64,000 bases of DNA. Source: Carettochelys insculpta. Taxonomy: Eukaryota > Chordata > Testudines > Carettochelyidae. Both the position numbers and the translations under genes were made by a program. Of this stretch, positions 58,416 through 64,000 are shown one piece after another. Positions within the stretch are counted from its first letter, which is position 1. Each line of letters opens with the position of its first letter. The notes under the pieces were generated by a model. It had not been told where the DNA came from and did no database searches. It was given only the letters and a program-made list of their open reading frames with translations. Location: positions 97,969,001 to 98,033,000 of the forward strand of contig NC_134142.1 of NCBI RefSeq assembly GCF_033958435.1, written 5' to 3'.

Positions 58416-58802
58416 GGCCGGGTCTACATGGACCCGCAGGGCCAGCAGCTTTATGGAAATGAGCAGTCTTGCAACTGCAAATGGATGCTCATTAGCATAA
58501 TCATGAAGCTAATTAGCATAGCTGCATGAGATCTCCTTGCTGGCAGAGGCTGCTGCCAGCACTAAAAGGCTCATGTAGACATACCTCTGCCAGCTAAACC
58601 CCCTCTCTGTTGCCAGCCTCTTATGCAGGCAGAGGCACAGCTACATCGGCTGTTTACTGCTTGCAGCAGCCTCTGCTGGCAGGGAGATCTCATGTGGCTA
58701 TATTATTAGTCATTAAATTATGCTAATGAACAGCCATTTGAAATTGTGAGACTGCTTATTTTCACAAAGCTGCCAGCACTACAGGTCCGTGCAGAGCCTG
58801 TC
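58416..58802. mobile_element. MITE, GTCTACA terminus, TSD TTT
   Basis: The left end GGCCGGGTCTACATGGACC and the right end GGTCCGTGCAGAGCCTGTC are inverted with several changes, and TTT flanks both sides. The arms continue through GCCAGCAGCTTTATGGAAAT and ATTTTCACAAAGCTGCCAGC. The interior holds GGCAGAGGCTGCTGCCAGC facing GCAGCAGCCTCTGCTGGC. Confidence 0.78.
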
Positions 58803-61476
58803 TTTGGGGCAAATAATATGCTGAAACAGGCCCCAAGTATCAGTCATATCTTTTTGTTCAAATTACTTCCCCCTATTGATTTGGCTCATTTTTTTTCAGC
58901 TTTGTTGTTTTAAAAACAACAAATATAATTAGTTGGACTTCACCTTAGTTGTGACAAACCTTGTCATATTTTCCATCCTGCAATGAGGTGCAGAAAATGG
59001 AAGTGCCAAAGTCTAGTGTAAATAACCTGAGTCAGCAATTTTCTCTGCTGCCATTGACTCAGAGGTGGAAAGTTTTATATGTAAAACAAAAGCAAAATAC
59101 TTTGCTGGTACACTTCATTATTTCTGGATTGTTGCCTAACTGATGAAGATTTATGGTATCAATTTATTAAAATTTCCCAGTGCATCTCTAACTATTCATG
59201 AGGTCTCAGCCAACAATTGTAAATTTTCCACCTTTCCTGCCTTGGTAAATTAAAAGACAGGAATAAATAAATGTAAATGAGCACAATGGTTCAGGAGCAG
59301 GGAGTGAAGTGGATGAATCAAGATGGGGAGATATGGTACTGCATCTGTGTTTTGTAATGTAGTGCTTCTGATGAATTAAAAGCAAGAAAGTCCCAATCAT
59401 TTAAAAATCCACTAATGCTTTTTGAAAATATTCCATTACGAAACAATTCTGCCTTTATATATTGTACCATATCTCTGTGTTCTGCACAGATTCATATAAA
59501 TATTCTATGTCACGAGGGAACTCTCATATCATAAGAATCCTGATTCAGTTCTGCTTCAGCAAGATTTCTAACTTCTCTCTCTTCACATACTACTACTGGA
59601 GCTGCTCATTTATTAAGTTTTTTGATGTCCTTTACAATATTTCCTTTCACTCCCATTTTGGTGCTTTTCTTTCCATTTTGTAGCACATGTACAAGGAATA
59701 CTCTCTAGTGCACCAACAAAGCATTCTCTCTTCAGCCCCTTGTAAAGACTCATTTCTTCTATGATACCCACAAGAAGTGAGCCAACAACAAGACAAAATG
59801 TTTTGTGCTACCCCTTCTTCTAGGTCCCCAGTCAAAACTTCTCTCTTTCTGAAATTTAAACTTTCAGATTTTTGTCATGCTCAGTAGCAACCACCAAAAT
59901 ACTTTTCTCTATAGGCTATTCGCACAAAGGGAACAAAAAAATTGCCTTAGATCTGCGTGAATCTTTTCAGCAGAGGTCAAGGCCTGTGAAAACATCAGTG
60001 ACCAATACGTGCAAAAAGTAGGACCATTCAACTGGTTTCTGTCAATACTGCTTTTCAGAAGTAATTTGGTTTTGCAGGAAGTACTGCCTTTTGCTGAAGA
60101 AACACATGCCAAAAATGTCCATTTTCATCCGAAAACTTACCTGACAAAAATTGTGTTTTTCATTGCCTTTTATCTCACCAGCTCTAATGGATAGGTAGTA
60201 GTAGATAGCTAAAGGAAATGCAAAGATGAGTTCATTAACTAGGCCCATGCAAGTCCATGAAGTTTTTTTATAAATTAGCACAATTATGATCGGGATCCTA
60301 AAATGAGGTTTCATGTACACACAAATGTGTGCTCATAAATAACATATATGGACCTGTTGGGACTTCAAGTGGAAGTTCAGGGTACTCAACACCTTGCAGA
60401 ACTAATTGTTGTGTGTGTTAACATAGAATGCAATACCTCACTCTTTGTTCTTAATCCTGTCCATGTGACTACTCACATGAGGGCTGCAAGACTGGGTGCT
60501 GTACATATGCATCAAGATAAATCTCATTACTTTCATTGCCACCTTGTCACCTGCTCCAAAACATTAAAGTAGATAAGGACATACTGGGAAATACAGTGCA
60601 TGAAAACCCCAACAGTATTAGAACAGGTCTTTTCCCAAACTGACAGCATGTTATGGGTTGCTACTTGGCTGGATATAAAATGTTGAATCTACTGATAGTT
60701 TGTCTGTTAGACAAATAAAAATTAAATTATTGTTCTGAAGGCACATGGGCCAAGTCAGCTGTAACAAACTGATTTTCAGAGTGCAGGGCAATGGGTTGGG
60801 CTTTTCCCGGACAAAGTTAAGGAAGGAATGCAAGCAAAGGTAAGAAAAGACAGCCTGTATAACAAGATTATGGAGAAGCATAGATGATTGTGCTGGCAAG
60901 GCCTTCCATCATCCACAAAGCAGAGATAATAAAGTAACTAATGGAAGACTTGCAATGTGATGCGATTTTTCACATTAAAGTCTTCTGTAAAGTAAAGGTT
61001 TTAAAAGTTATCTCCATGAAATAGCTGAGTTTGAGTGATATTAAGTTTTAATTTTAATAGAATCAGTGCCTGAAATTAAAATAAAGCAATATTAGTGCCT
61101 TTAATTTAACATGGGAATTTAAAGTCTCTGAAAACCTGTTGGCTAGTTTAGAAGTTGTCTGAAATTTTAATAAGCACTTAGCTGCTCAAAAAACCAAGCA
61201 ACAAAGATAGTTCTTTCAACAGCCAATAATATTGCATAAACTCCTGCATTTTTTCATCAAACTAGATATATTTTCATATAAGGCACTCATCTTTTCCATT
61301 ATGTGGTTCCTAAAGCTATTCTGAAAATGCTTTCTAGGGACCACCTAGACACAGCCTAGTGAGACCTGTCAAAGTGATGCTGGAGTTTAATAGAATGAAG
61401 CATCTTGGCATAGAGCAGGGGAAAGGGAATAGCGAATTAAATAAATCCCATTCCAGAGCATTACTGAACTCTAGGG

Positions 61477-61862
61477 CAGCGGTTCTAAACTGGGCTATGT
61501 GTACCACACGGGATACTCAGAGGTGTTCTGAGGGTTTATCAACTCATCTAGATATTTACTTAGTTTTAGAACAGGCTTCATAAAAATCACTGGCAAAGTC
61601 ACTGAAAAGCAAAATTTCATATGATGACTTACTATATTATACTGTTGTATATACCGTACAGTATTTATATTCCAGCTGATTTATTTTATAAATATATAGT
61701 AAAAATGAAAATGGGAACATTTTTCAATAATAGTGACAGTTTTGTAATTTTATGTTTGATTTTGTGCGCAAGTAGGTTTTAAATGAGGTGAAACTCGGGG
61801 TATGTGAGGCACATCCTCATCCTGAAAAGAATACAGTAGTCTGAAAAGGTTGAGAGCCACTG
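61477..61862. mobile_element. hAT non-autonomous element
   Basis: The 386-bp element starts CAGCGGTTCTAAACTGGG and ends AAAAGGTTGAGAGCCACTG, which are hAT/Charlie-like inverted ends. The 8-bp flanks CTCTAGGG and ATCTAGCA agree at five adjacent positions, so the target duplication has decayed. The interior has ACTCATCTAGATATTTACTT and is AT-rich. Confidence 0.78.
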
Positions 61863-63946
61863 ATCTAGCAGAATAAATGGTCTTGACCACACAACACTAA
61901 TAAATATTAGCCAGGCTGCTATTTCTAATTTACAGCTAGACTGTAGTGTGTAGCCACTTGAGTAAGTAACAATCATATGCAACTGTAGCGCTATAATCAG
62001 CACAGGGACAGAATGTACTTTCAGAATGCTGCAACTCTACTCCTACCAGTGTAATCCAATCCATTCTGTAATGACCCATTTCTTCTTTGTCCCCTTGGGA
62101 ACAGCTTCCACGCAAGGGCAAGCTGAGATATCAGTTCCTTCAAAGGATGCAACTCTGATGGACGATGAAAGTGTGTGGGTGGGAGGAGGGAGGATTTCTT
62201 CCTCATGGTCTTCCTTCACCTATGACTCTGTGTGGAGATGTCACAATAAGTCATATTTAACGTAGGAGAAATAGGGCTCTTTTGCTCAAGGAAATAACAA
62301 ATCGTACCTTCTGTGCTTGATGAAGGACCGCAAAATACTAGATCAGAATTCCAGCTAGGGAAATTTAGAGTCAAAAAGTAGTTCAGGAACCCAAGCACCA
62401 TGGAGGAGGAAGCTACCCAACTGGAATGCCAAGGATTGAGGACATGATGAGCAGTGGATAAGGAGGTTAATGGGTGGAAAGGAACAGAGGAAGACAGAAG
62501 TACATGTAATTTCCTATTTTAAATTAACCTACATCAGGCATGTGCAAAACTTTCACTTCACAATGTGCACATTATGACACCCTCTTTCCCAATTCCACAT
62601 GCCTCAATTAGTGCAAGGAAAGCTTATAAGCAACTTTCTATCAATATTGCTTAAGTGTTTGACTTGCCAGGCTCAGCTTCAACATAGATGTTTTTAAATA
62701 GATATTTATAAATGCTGAATGTATTTATCAACTATAATATTAGATAAGGGTCTCTTTTCATATTTGCTCGTAAACATAATCCCATATTGATTTTATAAGT
62801 ACAATATGTTAAAAATTAGCTATTGTGCAGTATTACACACAAGGTTATTTTGATGTAAGTTGTTTCTCCTATTTGGAATGTAAATTGCTAAAGCAGAATA
62901 TGAATATAGATTTTCCTACTCACTTTTGTGATTAAGTTAATATCAAGTATCTACACTATGCTGTAAACTATGATGCTTCAGTTCTACATATTGAGATCAC
63001 AGATATTTCCTTTGCTTGGTATTCTAGAATACATCTCATTTTACTCATTAAGTTCATATCACGGTACAAAATATTTCTTTCAGACTTTGCAACTCTGAAT
63101 TACATCAAGATGTTAATTGTAGTCATTTTGACAAATACAAACATAAACCAATAGAGACTATTCCTACAGTGAATTAACATAGACCCTTTTAGGGTCAAGA
63201 ACCTGTAAGACTAGCACGGCCACTGTGGCACATGGATTGGTTTGTACAATACTTCCATTAGTACCAACATATTCACAACACTTTAACTCATCTGTAAAAA
63301 GGTGCTATAGGCTTTCATTTGGCTTCTCTCATTCAGAAGCAAAATCATTTCCCAAGTTATTACAAAAAAAAAAAGATGTCAGATGTTGAGGTATTTTTTG
63401 TACTCCACAACTGAGAAACAGCCAGTCTTCTTTTTTATTACCATTTTGCATATCGTCATTTCCTATTTTCAGATGAAGCAAATGATTTTGCTAGAAGTTT
63501 TATGAGAAACATATCCACAGTCAATTGTTTTTTTTTCATATTAAGTTTTAGCATCAGGCTGTATGTTACAATGCACTGAGCATCCAAAACAGACAAATCT
63601 ACAGCTTGAAGAATCCTTAAGTATTTATCTGCAAGACTAAAACTAAAGGCTTCCAAGCTCTTTGTGAAAAGTCTCAAGTCTATTGTGAAAATACCTCAAT
63701 ACTATTGTATAATACATCTCATAGGGTACACTGAACATATAGGATTGAGATCAGGAAACATTATAGCCTGTATTGGTGTTATACAGAAATTAATATTTGT
63801 CGAATGTATGAAGAATTAACTCAAGAAGAAATCTATTCACATTTGTTAATGGGGGGGAACTACAGATAAGATACAGAAATTACTCAGAAATGTCTTGTTC
63901 ACTCATCTAGCTGAAATGAGAAGTAGCGTAACTTGTGGCAGAACAC

Positions 63947-64000
63947 TGAACAGGGACTCAGGGGACTTAGAATTTATTCCCAGGCCTGCAGTATGACCTT
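63947..64000 (+). mobile_element. MIR SINE, cut by the window end
   Basis: GAACAGGGACTCAGGGGACT followed by GAATTTATTCCCAGGCCTGC and TATGACCTT is the start and core of a MIR element; the rest is beyond the window. Confidence 0.65.

Larger units (their letters stand above)
41751..64000 (-). other. ANO3: ANO3 intron 1 or upstream region
   Basis: The acceptor at 41751 shows that at least one more exon exists upstream, but no coding exon ending in phase 1 with the expected short N-terminal peptide was recognised, and no CpG-rich promoter region is visible. Listed elements aside, I see nothing firm in 41751-43095, 45780-47630, 47970-48790, 51890-52800, 55090-58410, 58810-61470 and 61870-63940. 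Confidence 0.7.

Noticed and set aside
60042..60320. 92-codon minus-strand frame before a CAG|GTAAGT site as ANO3 exon 1
   Set aside because: The peptide does not resemble the known N-terminus, and the phase at the GT does not give the expected split codon.
63456..63677. 73-codon minus-strand frame as a retrogene fragment
   Set aside because: It has no recognisable domain, and no poly(A) or target duplication is visible.
1..64000. tRNA or rRNA genes, CRISPR arrays and prokaryotic operons
   Set aside because: No cloverleaf with A and B boxes, no rRNA segment and no regularly spaced repeats with unique spacers were seen; the sequence is vertebrate intron.

Overview
The window looks like a piece of a sauropsid genome, most likely a turtle. 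It is AT-rich and holds large introns with only short exons. Its repeats are CR1 LINEs, MIR SINEs, hAT and Tigger-like elements, Penelope-like fragments and many short inverted-repeat DNA elements. The turtle call rests on the look of the repeats and was not checked against any database.

The only protein-coding gene I can support is ANO3 (anoctamin-3), read on the minus strand. Four exons are visible, in transcription order 41544-41750, 39615-39686, 22033-22169 and 2919-3077. Each has a consensus acceptor and donor, the phases (1, 1, 0, 0) join without a break, and together they give 575 coding bases of the cytosolic N-terminal region, ending inside the anoctamin dimerisation domain. Exon 1 was not found and probably lies beyond 64000. 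The next exon lies below position 1.

The rest is intron. Intron 5 (1-2918) is nearly featureless. Intron 4 (3078-22032) holds a CR1 tail, two hAT elements, a perfect Penelope-like foldback and several MITEs. Intron 3 (22170-39614) holds two MIRs, a 1.67-kb solo LTR, a second foldback with a MITE inside it, a 1.74-kb TIR element with an internal tandem array, and several MITEs. Intron 2 is short and plain. The stretch upstream of exon 2 (41751-64000) has two nearly identical 0.71-kb TIR elements in opposite orientation, a Penelope GIY-YIG remnant, two CR1 pieces and two more foldbacks.

Two patterns stand out. First, more than a dozen TIR elements share only an outer terminus close to GGCNNNGTCTACAC, differ in their interiors, and are in most cases flanked by exact 3-bp target duplications (TAG, TAA, TGG, AAT, TTA, ATA, TAT, TCA, TTT), which suggests one transposase family, possibly PIF/Harbinger with relaxed target choice. 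Second, four foldback repeats carry hammerhead-ribozyme-like cores in their arms. The best is in a perfect 164-bp palindrome at 14577-14740, where both strands would encode the same core.
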